Of a DNA stretch of 25,884 nucleotides, positions 16,743-23,380 are shown one piece after another (the stretch's first letter is position 1; each line of letters begins with the position of its first letter). The notes beneath the pieces were generated by a model, which saw only the letters and a list, made by a program, of their open reading frames with translations, had not been told where the DNA came from and did not search any database. Made by a program: the position numbers and the translations under genes. The stretch comes from Spirochaetota bacterium (GTDB lineage: Bacteria > Spirochaetota > Spirochaetia > Treponematales > Breznakiellaceae), in assembly GCA_023406985.1 (NCBI GenBank), contig JAEXTK010000214.1:1-25884 (forward strand). The letters are read 5' to 3'.

Positions 16743-17090
16743 ATGGAAAAGCTGCTCGCGTACTGCGGACTGGACTGCGCCGAGTGCGACGCCCGGAAAG
16801 CCACCCTCGCGAACGACGACGCGCTCCGCGCGGAGGTCGCCGCCAAGTGGGCCAAGGAGTTCAACTTCGCGTTCACGCCCGCCATGATCGAGTGCACCGG
16901 CTGCCGGCAGGAGGGGGCCAAGATCGGCCACTGCGCCGAGTGCGAGATGCGCCTCTGCGGCGTCGAGCGCGGCGTGGAGAACTGCGGCGACTGCGCCGAA
17001 TACGCCTCCTGCGCCAAGATCAACGGCTTCCTCAAGATGGTGCCCCAGGCCAAGGCGAACCTGAACGGATTCCGCGCCGCGCGGAGATAG
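16743..17090 (+). CDS. Cys-rich DUF3795-type protein
   Basis: The 115-residue protein has 13 cysteines in grouped motifs: YCGLDCAECDARKA at the N-terminus, CTGCR, HCAECEMRLC, and NCGDCAEYASC followed by a C-terminal helix. This arrangement is that of the DUF3795 family, whose function is unknown; the Cys groups suggest binding of zinc or an iron-sulphur cluster. No signal peptide is present. ATG at 16743 has GGAGGA 6 bases upstream. It follows the WYL regulator on the same strand, separated by an inverted repeat, which suggests it may be regulated by that protein. Family members are often near regulators and small stand-alone enzymes, from general experience. Confidence 0.88.
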   Translation: MEKLLAYCGLDCAECDARKATLANDDALRAEVAAKWAKEFNFAFTPAMIECTGCRQEGAKIGHCAECEMRLCGVERGVENCGDCAEYASCAKINGFLKMVPQAKANLNGFRAARR

Positions 17091-17162
17091 GCGGCGACGT
17101 ACGCCCGCGCCCCACCCTGAACGCGGAGGCAGGGGCGCCGGCCGTCGCGGGCGTCTTCCCGA

Positions 17163-17191
17163 AGCGCCGCTGCACCATGCATCGCGGCGCT
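17163..17191. other. hairpin and short GC repeats downstream of the DUF3795 gene
   Basis: AGCGCCGC (17163-17170) and GCGGCGCT (17184-17191) form an 8-bp stem with a 13-base loop. CGCGGCGCT also repeats at 17183-17191 and 17193-17201, a 10-bp period. There is no T-run. It may end the DUF3795 transcript or be a local GC repeat. Confidence 0.4.
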
Positions 17192-17266
17192 GCGCGGCGC
17201 TACGCTGCGCGGCTATCCCAAAGCTTCGCGACACTAGAGAGAGTTCGCGTAAAATCGGGGCGGCAC

Positions 17267-17294
17267 TTCACGAAGCTCGGAAGGCGCGTATACT
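17267..17294 (+). promoter_or_regulatory. candidate promoter of the hydrolase-exporter operon
   Basis: TTCACG (17267-17272, 4 of 6) is followed after 16 bases by TATACT (17289-17294, 5 of 6 to TATAAT). The start point would be about 25 bases before the ATG at 17327, leaving room for the Shine-Dalgarno GGAGG. Confidence 0.45.
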
Positions 17295-17326
17295 AAGCGG
17301 TACGCAAAAAAAGACGGAGGCTCGAA

Positions 17327-18466
17327 ATGTCGGATTGGATCCAAGGACCGGTGGATATCGGACTCGCGGAAGCGCGGTATGACGCGGGAAGGCTCGCGAA
17401 GCTCGCCGATTATTATGCGGGCCTCATCGCCTCGGGGAAGGTCCAGGCTGCGGGCTTCCTCATGACGCGCAAGGGGCGCGTCTTCGCCCACCAGACCGCG
17501 GGTCGCCGCGTCGCTCCGGAAATCGGCGGAGCCTTTGCCGGCGCGGACGCCCTGCGGCCCGAACATATCAAGAACATCGCCTCCATCACGAAGATCGTGA
17601 CCTCCACGGCGATCATGCAGCTCGTGGAGGACGGGGTCCTCTGGCTGGAACAGCCGGTCAAGACGATCCTCAAGGAATTCGACACCTCCATGCACGGGGG
17701 CATCCAGATCAAGCACCTCCTCACCCATACCTCCGGCTTGCCGGCGGACGGCGGCTACTTCGCCGAGCCGTATCCGATCGAGCGTTGGGAGGAATGCAGG
17801 AAGGACGGGTGGCTCACGAAAGCCATCCTGGCCGGCCCCCTCCAGAGCCGCCCCGGAGAGACGTGGAGCTATTCCAGCGTCGGCTTCGGCGTGCTCGCGG
17901 AGATCGTGAGCCGCGTTTCGGGGATGCACTTCAACGACTACGTGGCCGAGCGCGTCTTCAAGGCGATCGGCATGGAGCGGACCTTCATGGAAGTGCCGAA
18001 GCCTCTCTACGGCGAGGTCGTCCTTTCCGCCGAGTGGGACCCGATCGCGCTCGAGCACTCGGGCGACCGCGTCGGCATGCCGTCCGGCGGCGGCGGGTGC
18101 TACTCCACCATGCGCGACCTCGCGCGGCTGGCCCAGTGCTTCCTGGACGCCGGCGCGGTGGACGGCAAGCGGCTGCTCGGAAAGAAGACGGCCGCGGAGA
18201 TGGTCCGCAACCAGACCGAGGGCGTCGGCGCCTTCCACTGGGGCAAGCGGCTCGCGAGCATCAAGCAGGGCCTCGGCTGGGAGTATTTCGTGGACGGCAC
18301 CACCGTCGGACCGAATACCTTCCAGCACGAGGGCTGGGGCTGGTGCTCCCTCTTCGTGGATCCGGAAGAAGATTTCGTCTTCGTTTCCTTCTGCCCGACG
18401 CCGACGGAGTGGAGCCCCGAAATCATGGTCAATCCGCGCACCATCGCGTTCTCGGGGTTGCTCTGA
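17327..18466 (+). CDS. serine hydrolase of the beta-lactamase/penicillin-binding fold (class C-like, EstB type)
   Basis: The 379-residue protein has the active-site tetrad SITK (S86, K89) in KNIASITKIVTSTAIMQLVE, then LLTHTSGLP, a second motif with the catalytic Tyr in WSYSSVGFGVLAEIV (Y182-S-S, where penicillin-binding proteins have Y-x-N), and HEGWGW (H334-x-G) in place of KTG. This pattern is found in the Beta-lactamase (PF00144) family, which includes esterases, D-aminopeptidases and carboxypeptidases; true beta-lactamase activity cannot be assumed. No signal peptide is visible, so it probably acts in the cytoplasm. ATG at 17327 has GGAGG 7 bases upstream. The next gene, an ABC-2 permease, begins within about 30 bases, which suggests co-transcription and a shared substrate or function. 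Confidence 0.92.
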   Translation: MSDWIQGPVDIGLAEARYDAGRLAKLADYYAGLIASGKVQAAGFLMTRKGRVFAHQTAGRRVAPEIGGAFAGADALRPEHIKNIASITKIVTSTAIMQLVEDGVLWLEQPVKTILKEFDTSMHGGIQIKHLLTHTSGLPADGGYFAEPYPIERWEECRKDGWLTKAILAGPLQSRPGETWSYSSVGFGVLAEIVSRVSGMHFNDYVAERVFKAIGMERTFMEVPKPLYGEVVLSAEWDPIALEHSGDRVGMPSGGGGCYSTMRDLARLAQCFLDAGAVDGKRLLGKKTAAEMVRNQTEGVGAFHWGKRLASIKQGLGWEYFVDGTTVGPNTFQHEGWGWCSLFVDPEEDFVFVSFCPTPTEWSPEIMVNPRTIAFSGLL

Positions 18467-18492
18467 TCGGCCATCGTTCCGCGACCGCCCCG

Positions 18493-19302
18493 GTGCCGCG
18501 CGCCCTGCGCACGCTGAAGGCGGTCGCCTTCGTCACCTACAAGGAGTGGGCCGCGTACCGGTCCCACATGCTCCTCACGCTCGTGATCGGGCCGGCCTTT
18601 TTCCTGGCGCAGAATTTCATCTGGCGCGCCGTCTACGCGGGCCGGCCGGTCGTGGCGGGCTTCACGCTGGAGGGGATGCTCGGCTACTACGGCGTCTCCA
18701 CCATCGTCTACTACCTCACCATGGACTTCGCGGACTGGAACCTCCAGATGCATATACGGACGGGCTCCTTCCTGACTTTCATGCTCCGGCCCCTCTCGCA
18801 CCGTTTCTACGCGCTCTCCCAGAAGGTCGGGCACCGAGCCCTCGGTTTCCTATTCGAATTCCTGCCGGTCTGGCTCGTGTTCGCCTTCGTCTTCAGGATC
18901 ACCCTGATACCCGCGGATTGGCTCTGGGGCATCCTCTCCGTCGCCCTCGCCTTCCTCATGATGTTCCTCCTCAACTATTCCACCGGCATCCTGGCCTTCT
19001 GGCTCGTGCGGACCGACGGCATCCGCGCCCTCGTCCGGCTCCTCCGCGACGTCCTTGCCGGCGTGGTCGTCCCCCTCAGCCTCTTCCCCCGCCCCTTCCA
19101 GCTCGCCATGTTCTTCCTGCCCTTCCAGTTCGCCTCCTACGTGCCGGTGCGCGTCTTCCTGGGCGGCTACGAGCTCGCGGGCATTTCGATGGGCCTTCCC
19201 GCGATCGTGGGGCTCCAGGCCGTCGCCGTGCTCCTCATGTGGCTCGTCACCGAGCTCCTCTGGCGCGCGGGCATTCGCCGGTACACGGGGGTGGGCGCAT
19301 GA
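18493..19302 (+). CDS. ABC-2 type transporter permease, first subunit (ABC2_membrane_6-like)
   Basis: The roughly 269-residue membrane protein has six hydrophobic segments. It begins with LRTLKAVAFVTYKEWAAYRS, then has LVIGPAFFLAQNFIWRAVYA, MLGYYGVSTIVYYLTMDFADW and FLTFMLRPLSHRFYALSQKVGHR, which resemble the DUF990/ABC2_membrane_6 permeases that work in pairs with a COG4586-type ATPase. GTG at 18493 is the likeliest start but has no clear Shine-Dalgarno; a CTG at 18463 overlapping the hydrolase stop cannot be excluded. Its stop overlaps the ATG of the second permease by 4 bp. The substrate of these exporters is generally unknown. Confidence 0.85.
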   Translation: MPRALRTLKAVAFVTYKEWAAYRSHMLLTLVIGPAFFLAQNFIWRAVYAGRPVVAGFTLEGMLGYYGVSTIVYYLTMDFADWNLQMHIRTGSFLTFMLRPLSHRFYALSQKVGHRALGFLFEFLPVWLVFAFVFRITLIPADWLWGILSVALAFLMMFLLNYSTGILAFWLVRTDGIRALVRLLRDVLAGVVVPLSLFPRPFQLAMFFLPFQFASYVPVRVFLGGYELAGISMGLPAIVGLQAVAVLLMWLVTELLWRAGIRRYTGVGA

Positions 19303-20150
19303 CCGGCGACCGGCGCGATCGCGGCCGGCGCGACGCCCCGCGCCCGAGCGGCGGCTCTCCGCGCCTCAGGTCGCTCGGCCTCCTCTGGGGCCGCGCCTTC
19401 AGGTCGTCCTTCGCCAATCAGGCCGCCTACCGCGGCGACTTCATCCTCAACCTGGCCGTCTCCCTCCTCTTCGAGATGCTCACGCCGCTGGCCACGATCC
19501 TGACCTACGCCTCCACGGACGGCGCGGGCTTTCCCGGCTGGACCATGGAGGAAGCCCTCCTCATCCAGGCCGTCTTCCTCCTCGCCCGCGGCATCGCGTT
19601 CCCGCTCTTCTTCGGCATCGTGTGGGTGGTCTTCAACCAGGTGCGCGAGGGCACCTTCGAACTGACCCTCCTCCGCCCGCGCTCCCCGCTCCTCGTCGCG
19701 ATCACCGCGGGGGTGGACGTGAGCGGCTTCGGCCAGCTCGCGGGCGGCCTCCTGCTCTTCGGCTGGATCGTGGACAGGCTCGCGATCGGTCCGGCGCGCG
19801 TCCTGCTGTTCCTCCCGATCCTCGGCCTCTCCGTGCTGACCCTCCTCGCGTGCGCCCTCTTCATGTCCGGAACGCTCTTCGTCTGGATCGGGAACAGCCG
19901 CGTCCTGGAGCTCCTGGACTCCATCCTCATCTTCGGCCGCTACCCCGGTTCGATTTTCTCCTCGCTCTTCCAGCTTTCCCTCGCGGTGCTGATCCCCGTT
20001 TCCATGATCGCCCTCTTTCCCGCGGAGGTCCTGCTCGGACGGACGAACGGCCTGCTCTATCTCGGGATTCCGGCCTGCCTGGCCTTCCTCGGCCTCAGCG
20101 TCGTGTTCTGGAACCATATGTGCGGCAAATACGCAGGAGGCGGCGGATGA
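19299..20150 (+). CDS. ABC-2 type transporter permease, second subunit (ABC2_membrane_6-like)
   Basis: The 283-residue protein has a basic, Arg-rich cytoplasmic N-terminus (residues 1-25) and then six hydrophobic segments. SSFANQAAYRGDFILNLAVSLL, FGIVWVVFNQVREGTFELTL with LLRPRSPLLVAI, and YPGSIFSSLFQLSLAVLIPVSMI are typical of the second permease of COG3694/COG4587 pairs. It would dimerise with the preceding permease to form the export channel. ATG at 19299 overlaps the preceding stop (ATGA), and its own stop overlaps the ATPase start in the same way, so the three proteins are probably made in equal amounts. Confidence 0.88.
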   Translation: MTGDRRDRGRRDAPRPSGGSPRLRSLGLLWGRAFRSSFANQAAYRGDFILNLAVSLLFEMLTPLATILTYASTDGAGFPGWTMEEALLIQAVFLLARGIAFPLFFGIVWVVFNQVREGTFELTLLRPRSPLLVAITAGVDVSGFGQLAGGLLLFGWIVDRLAIGPARVLLFLPILGLSVLTLLACALFMSGTLFVWIGNSRVLELLDSILIFGRYPGSIFSSLFQLSLAVLIPVSMIALFPAEVLLGRTNGLLYLGIPACLAFLGLSVVFWNHMCGKYAGGGG

Positions 20151-20177
20151 CAAGCATCCGGCGGATGAAAAGCATCC
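20142..20177 (+). repeat. 18-bp in-frame tandem duplication across the ATPase start codon
   Basis: GGCGGATGACAAGCATCC (20142-20159) is followed by GGCGGATGAAAAGCATCC (20160-20177), one mismatch in 18. Each copy contains an ATG in the ATPase frame, giving MTSIRR-MKSIQV. The first ATG has AGGAGG 6 bases upstream and overlaps the preceding stop. Confidence 0.85.
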
Positions 20178-21154
20178 AAGTGCGCGACCTCGCCAAGACG
20201 TACCTGACCTACAAGCGCGGGTCCGGCTTCGCGGACATACTCAAGAGCGTCTTCGCGCGCGAGTCCCAGGAAGTCCGGGCCCTCAAGGGCATCAGCTTCA
20301 GCGTGGAGGAGGGGGAGCTGGTCGGCTTCCTCGGCCCGAACGGCGCGGGCAAGTCGACCACCCTCAAGATCCTCACCGGGGTCCTCCACCCGACCTCCGG
20401 CAGCGTCGACGCGCTCGGCTTCTGCCCCTGGAAGCAGCGCAAGCGCTACGTGGCGAACATCGGCGCCGTCTTCGGCCAGAAATCCCAGCTCATCTGGGAC
20501 ATTCCGCCCATGGACAGCTTCCTCATGAACCAGGCGATCTACGGCATCCCGGACCGCGCGTTCAAGGAGACGCTGGATGAGCTCTCCGGTCTTCTCGGCG
20601 TCGAGGAGCTCATGAAGCGGCCCACGCGGAACCTCTCCCTGGGCGAGCGGATGAAGTGCGAATTCATCATGGCGATGCTCCACCGCCCGCGGGTCGTCTT
20701 CCTGGACGAACCGACCATCGGCCTCGACGTGATCGCGAAGGAGACGATCCGCGGCTTCATCTCCCGCATGAACGCGGCCGGCGTCACGTTCATCCTCACG
20801 ACCCACGACCTGGCCGACGTGGAACGCCTGGCCCGTCGCGTCATCGTGGTCAACCACGGCGAGATCGTCTTCGACGACTCGCTGGAGCGGCTCCGGGGAT
20901 TCTTCGGATCGCGCAAGCGCATCCGCCTCGTGACGGCCGAACCCGCCGCCGACCTGGAGCTCGCGGGCCTCGCCGAGACCGGCCGGGAGAGCGATACGGA
21001 CGTCGCCTACGAGCTGGATCTCTCGGTCACGCCGCTCAACCGGTTCATCGAGCGGGCGAACGAGCGCGCCTCCATCCGGGACATGTCGATAGAAGAGATT
21101 CCCATAGAGAGCGTCGTGGCGGCGCTCTACGAGGGCAAAGAACTTAATCGATAA
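20147..21154 (+). CDS. ABC-2 exporter ATP-binding protein (COG4586-like)
   Basis: The 335-residue protein has Walker A GPNGAGKST (63-71), FGQKSQLIWDIPPMDSF after the Q loop (from about 109), a variant signature LSLGERMKCEF (163 on; LSLGE rather than LSGGQ), Walker B VVFLDEPTIGLD (183 on) and the switch His in LTTHD (H220). The FGQKSQL-WD-P segment and LSLGERMK are marks of the COG4586 group, which serves paired DUF990-type permeases. A C-terminal extension of about 85 residues (from IVFDDSLERLRGFFGSRKRIR) is also typical. It is the third gene of the exporter, with AGGAGG before ATG 20147. A second in-frame ATG at 20165 arises from an 18-bp duplication. Confidence 0.94.
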   Translation: MTSIRRMKSIQVRDLAKTYLTYKRGSGFADILKSVFARESQEVRALKGISFSVEEGELVGFLGPNGAGKSTTLKILTGVLHPTSGSVDALGFCPWKQRKRYVANIGAVFGQKSQLIWDIPPMDSFLMNQAIYGIPDRAFKETLDELSGLLGVEELMKRPTRNLSLGERMKCEFIMAMLHRPRVVFLDEPTIGLDVIAKETIRGFISRMNAAGVTFILTTHDLADVERLARRVIVVNHGEIVFDDSLERLRGFFGSRKRIRLVTAEPAADLELAGLAETGRESDTDVAYELDLSVTPLNRFIERANERASIRDMSIEEIPIESVVAALYEGKELNR

Positions 21155-21215
21155 CTCATCGGTCCTTTTATCTTCCCTCACGGCATCCTCACGGAGCGGG
21201 ACTAGGCTCCCCGTA

Positions 21216-21237
21216 CGGCGGCGGTAAACGGCCGCCG
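21216..21237 (+). other. GC-rich hairpin in the leader of the beta-barrel gene
   Basis: CGGCGGC (21216-21222) and GCCGCCG (21231-21237) form a 7-bp stem with an 8-base loop, 9 bases before the AGGAGG site of the next gene. A weaker stem lies just upstream (GGAGC at 21193-21197 with GCTCC at 21206-21210). These could stabilise an abundant mRNA (inference) or end the exporter transcript; no T-run follows. Confidence 0.45.
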
Positions 21238-21257
21238 CGATCTATCAGGAGGAACAC

Positions 21258-22157
21258 GTGAAAAGAATCATCGTATCCATCGCCTTCGCCGCCGCGCTGG
21301 CCGCCGCCGCCTTCGCGGAGAACATGAGCCTGGACGTCGGCGGCTCGCTCGTCGCCTACGACCTCACCGAGGCCAACGCCGACCTGACCTACGCCGCGGA
21401 TCCGTTCGCCAATTTCGGCTATGCCATGAAGCTCTCCAACGGCATGGGCCTCAAGCTCTTCCTCAACGCGGACCTCATCTACCGGACCTTCAACGGCGGG
21501 GACGATACGGGAACGTCCGCCCAGATCAACCCGGGCGCCACGCTCACCTCCGGCGACCTCACGGCCACGCTGAGCCTGCCCCAGCTCATCAATAGCCCGG
21601 CGTCGGACACCGAGAAGTTCGGCTCCAAGGCCGTCGACTCCAAGGGCATCGGCTACTATGCCGGCAAGAACTTCGACGAGGCGTTCTTCTCCACCGCCTA
21701 CGCGAAAGTCGCCTACAAGATCGCCGCGTCGGACGCGCTCACCGTCACCCCCGCCCTGGAGACGGAGATCGTCTTCGCCCCCGAGGCGGGCCTCGCTTCC
21801 CTCAAGCCGGCGGTCACCGTGGCCTCCGGCATCGTGAGCGCGGACGCGAAGGCGAGCGTCTACCTCCTGCCCGCGGATTACGACGCGGACCACGACTTCT
21901 ACCTCTACGCCGATCCCAAGGTGTCCGTGAAGCTCGATTCCGTGGCCAAGGGGCTCGCGGCCTCGCTCGCGGCCTCGGTCCCCCTCACCGAGACCGAGAA
22001 GCTGGGGTCCTCCCTCACCCCCGCGGTGGCCTACAAGCTCGGCGCCCTTTCCGTCGCCTTCGACCTCAAGTTCAACAAGCTCTTCATGGACGAGGACCTC
22101 GGCGTGGACATGCAGCTCGAACCGAAGCTCAAGGTATCCTACGGCCTCAAGTTCTGA
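21258..22157 (+). CDS. secreted, probable outer-membrane beta-barrel protein
   Basis: The 299-residue protein has a clear signal peptide, KRIIVSIAFAAALAAAAFA, with probable cleavage before EN at about residue 21. The mature part consists of alternating hydrophobic/polar strands (LDVGGSLVAYDL, FGYAMKLSNGMGLKLFLNAD, VKVSYGLKF-like segments) separated by short turns and ends in LKF; a C-terminal Phe is the usual signal for the BAM machinery. It has no Cys. I do not recognise a specific family. The start is GTG at 21258, with AGGAGG 5 bases upstream, a strong site suggesting good expression. It has its own leader with hairpins and is followed by a stem-loop. Confidence 0.85.
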   Translation: MKRIIVSIAFAAALAAAAFAENMSLDVGGSLVAYDLTEANADLTYAADPFANFGYAMKLSNGMGLKLFLNADLIYRTFNGGDDTGTSAQINPGATLTSGDLTATLSLPQLINSPASDTEKFGSKAVDSKGIGYYAGKNFDEAFFSTAYAKVAYKIAASDALTVTPALETEIVFAPEAGLASLKPAVTVASGIVSADAKASVYLLPADYDADHDFYLYADPKVSVKLDSVAKGLAASLAASVPLTETEKLGSSLTPAVAYKLGALSVAFDLKFNKLFMDEDLGVDMQLEPKLKVSYGLKF

Positions 22158-22176
22158 ACACAAAATGAGTAGGGAA

Positions 22177-22199
22177 CGGCTCCGCCGGTCGCGGAGCCG
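22177..22199 (+). terminator. stem-loop after the beta-barrel gene, possible terminator
   Basis: CGGCTCCG (22177-22184) and CGGAGCCG (22192-22199) form a perfect 8-bp stem with a 7-base loop, 20 bases after the stop codon. The bases that follow (CGCTTCCCGC) are not a real U-run, so termination may be weak or the stem may instead protect the mRNA 3' end. Confidence 0.5.
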
Positions 22200-22308
22200 C
22201 GCTTCCCGCGGGTGCTCCCTGAGCCGGTCCGGCATCGATCGCGCGTCCGGCAGATCCTCCCGGCCGCGATTCGCCGGGGCGGCCCGTCGGAGCACCCGTT
22301 TTCTTGCG

Positions 22309-22343
22309 CCGCCCGCCGGCCCCCGGCCCCGCCCGCCGGCCCC
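22309..22343. repeat. 15-bp GC-rich direct repeat, 20-bp period
   Basis: CCGCCCGCCGGCCCC occurs at 22309-22323 and again, identical, at 22329-22343, separated by CCGGC-type sequence; a partial TGCCCGCC follows. It resembles in style, but not in exact sequence, the GC-rich duplications at 14-45 and 9195-9244. Confidence 0.7.
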
Positions 22344-22357
22344 TGCCCGCCTACCGC

Positions 22358-22380
22358 CGACGATTATTCCTCAATCGTCG
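22358..22380. other. 8-bp-stem hairpin, possible terminator
   Basis: CGACGATT (22358-22365) and AATCGTCG (22373-22380) form a perfect stem with a 7-base loop. On the plus strand CGCTTTTCCCGTTTTCC follows, which is T-rich but interrupted, so it could be a weak terminator of the beta-barrel gene transcript. Confidence 0.45.
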
Positions 22381-22392
22381 CGCTTTTCCCGT

Positions 22393-22404
22393 TTTCCGCG
22401 GAAA
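22393..22404. promoter_or_regulatory. 12-bp perfect palindrome
   Basis: TTTCCGCGGAAA reads the same on both strands and stands just before the relatively AT-rich TGATGATAAAATGA. It could be a protein-binding site. Short palindromes also occur by chance. Confidence 0.3.
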
Positions 22405-22469
22405 TGATGATAAAATGAGGGCAGGCCCTCGAACGATACTGCGCAACGGCACGCTCGGAGGCTTTCCCC

Positions 22470-22565
22470 AGCGGGTAGTCCTCGGGCCGGTCCAGACGGA
22501 TATCGTCGCCCGCCCGGCTCGATCCTCCGGCCCGGCGCACCGAAGCGGCCCTCGGGCTACCCGCT
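22470..22565 (+). other. 96-nt segment able to form nested stems, possible structured leader RNA
   Basis: AGCGGGTAG (22470-22478) pairs with CTACCCGCT (22557-22565). Inside it GGGCCGG (22484-22490) pairs with CCGGCCC (22527-22533), and GACG (22495-22498) pairs with CGTC (22504-22507); CCGA and TCGG near 22543-22555 could form a further arm. This makes a branched fold. It ends about 50 bases before the NlpC-like gene. I could not match it to any known riboswitch or small RNA, and high G+C makes chance pairing common. Confidence 0.3.
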
Positions 22566-22614
22566 CCCTCCCCTACGCCGAGGCCGAGACCGGTAAAAAC
22601 GCCGGGTCGGCGCT

Positions 22615-23376
22615 ATGATTGACGACATGACCGCCCCGCCCGGAACCAACGAACCCCGATCAGCCCGCTCCGCGCTGCCCTTCGTCGCCGCGTGCGTCCT
22701 CTCCGCCGCGGCGGTCTCCTGCGCGAGCGTGAGCGAACTCGCCGTCCGCCCCGCGCCGCCTGAGTCCGCGGACGCGGAGACGACCGCGACCCGCTACACC
22801 CCGACGCAGACCGCCCTCACCGAACGGGCGCGCGCCCGCGGGGGCGCGCGGGACCGGATAGAGGTGGACGGCGTCCGCTTCAACGCGGACTGTTCGGGTA
22901 CGATGCTCGCGGTCTTCTACGCGGCCGGACTCGACCTCCGGCCCGGCTTCAACCGGGTCAAGGGAAACACGGGGGTCGAGCGTCTCTACAACCTCATGGA
23001 CGGCGCGGGGCTCTTGGACGATACCGACGTCCCCCAGCCCGGATCGCTCGTCTTTTGGGACGACACCTACGACCGGAACGGAGACGGCAAGAAGAACGAC
23101 CCCCTGAGCCACGTCGGCCTGATCGTGTCCGCCGACGGCTCCGGGAACCTCAGCTACGTGCACTACCATTACCGCGACGGCGTCGTGGAAGAGCGCATGA
23201 ACCTCCGCGAGCCGTCCGTGGCCGTAAAAAAAAGCGGCGGAGCCGACGTGATCGTCAACTCGCCGCTCCGCATGAAATCCTGGAAACCCGACGCCGCCTC
23301 CCTGGCCGGCGAACTCTATCGCGCCGGGGCCAGGGCGTACGAGTACGCGGGCGACCGCCTCGCGAGCGCCCGCTGA
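22615..23376 (+). CDS. NlpC/P60- or CHAP-like lipoprotein, probable cell-wall hydrolase
   Basis: The 253-residue protein has a lipoprotein-like signal (SALPFVAACVLSAAAVSC, lipidated C36 in AVSC), then a low-complexity linker to about residue 60. The catalytic domain has FNADCSGTMLAVFYAAGLDL (C93), PQPGSLVFWDD and LSHVGLIV (H166), the Cys/His layout of NlpC/P60 and CHAP papain-like peptidases that cut peptidoglycan peptides. The stretch D153-R-N-G-D-G-K-K-N-D just before the His matches a Dx[ND]xDG calcium-binding loop. YVHYHYRDG follows. ATG at 22615 was used; ATG at 22627 is the alternative and neither has a Shine-Dalgarno. TATGAT at 22614-22619 lies 7 bases before the second ATG, so that mRNA might be leaderless. 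Confidence 0.82.
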   Translation: MIDDMTAPPGTNEPRSARSALPFVAACVLSAAAVSCASVSELAVRPAPPESADAETTATRYTPTQTALTERARARGGARDRIEVDGVRFNADCSGTMLAVFYAAGLDLRPGFNRVKGNTGVERLYNLMDGAGLLDDTDVPQPGSLVFWDDTYDRNGDGKKNDPLSHVGLIVSADGSGNLSYVHYHYRDGVVEERMNLREPSVAVKKSGGADVIVNSPLRMKSWKPDAASLAGELYRAGARAYEYAGDRLASAR

Positions 23377-23380
23377 GGCG

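Larger units (their letters stand above)
22158..22614. other. 457-bp stretch without a convincing gene
   Basis: This gap lies between the beta-barrel gene and the NlpC-like lipoprotein gene, both on plus. It contains the stem-loop at 22177-22199, a GC-rich direct repeat (22309-22343), an 8-bp-stem hairpin (22358-22380), a 12-bp palindrome (22393-22404) and the potentially structured part at 22470-22565. Open frames here (for example 22304-22618 on plus) are Pro/Arg-rich and look like chance products of high G+C. Confidence 0.7.

Noticed and set aside
16688..17296. 202-codon plus-strand frame overlapping the DUF3795 gene
   Set aside because: The Cys-rich DUF3795 frame has a strong ribosome binding site and motifs; the longer frame is Arg-rich and has neither.
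17785..18492. N-terminal extension of the first ABC-2 permease into the hydrolase gene
   Set aside because: The first 236 codons lie in another frame of the serine hydrolase and are low-complexity; the permease starts near 18493.
22490..22545. possible tRNA (GGCTCGATCC resembles a T-loop)
   Set aside because: No matching acceptor stem, D-arm or anticodon arm could be drawn around it.
22304..22618. 104-codon Pro/Arg-rich frame in the 457-bp gap
   Set aside because: No Shine-Dalgarno or family pattern, composition follows the GC repeats, and it crosses the hairpins and palindromes there.
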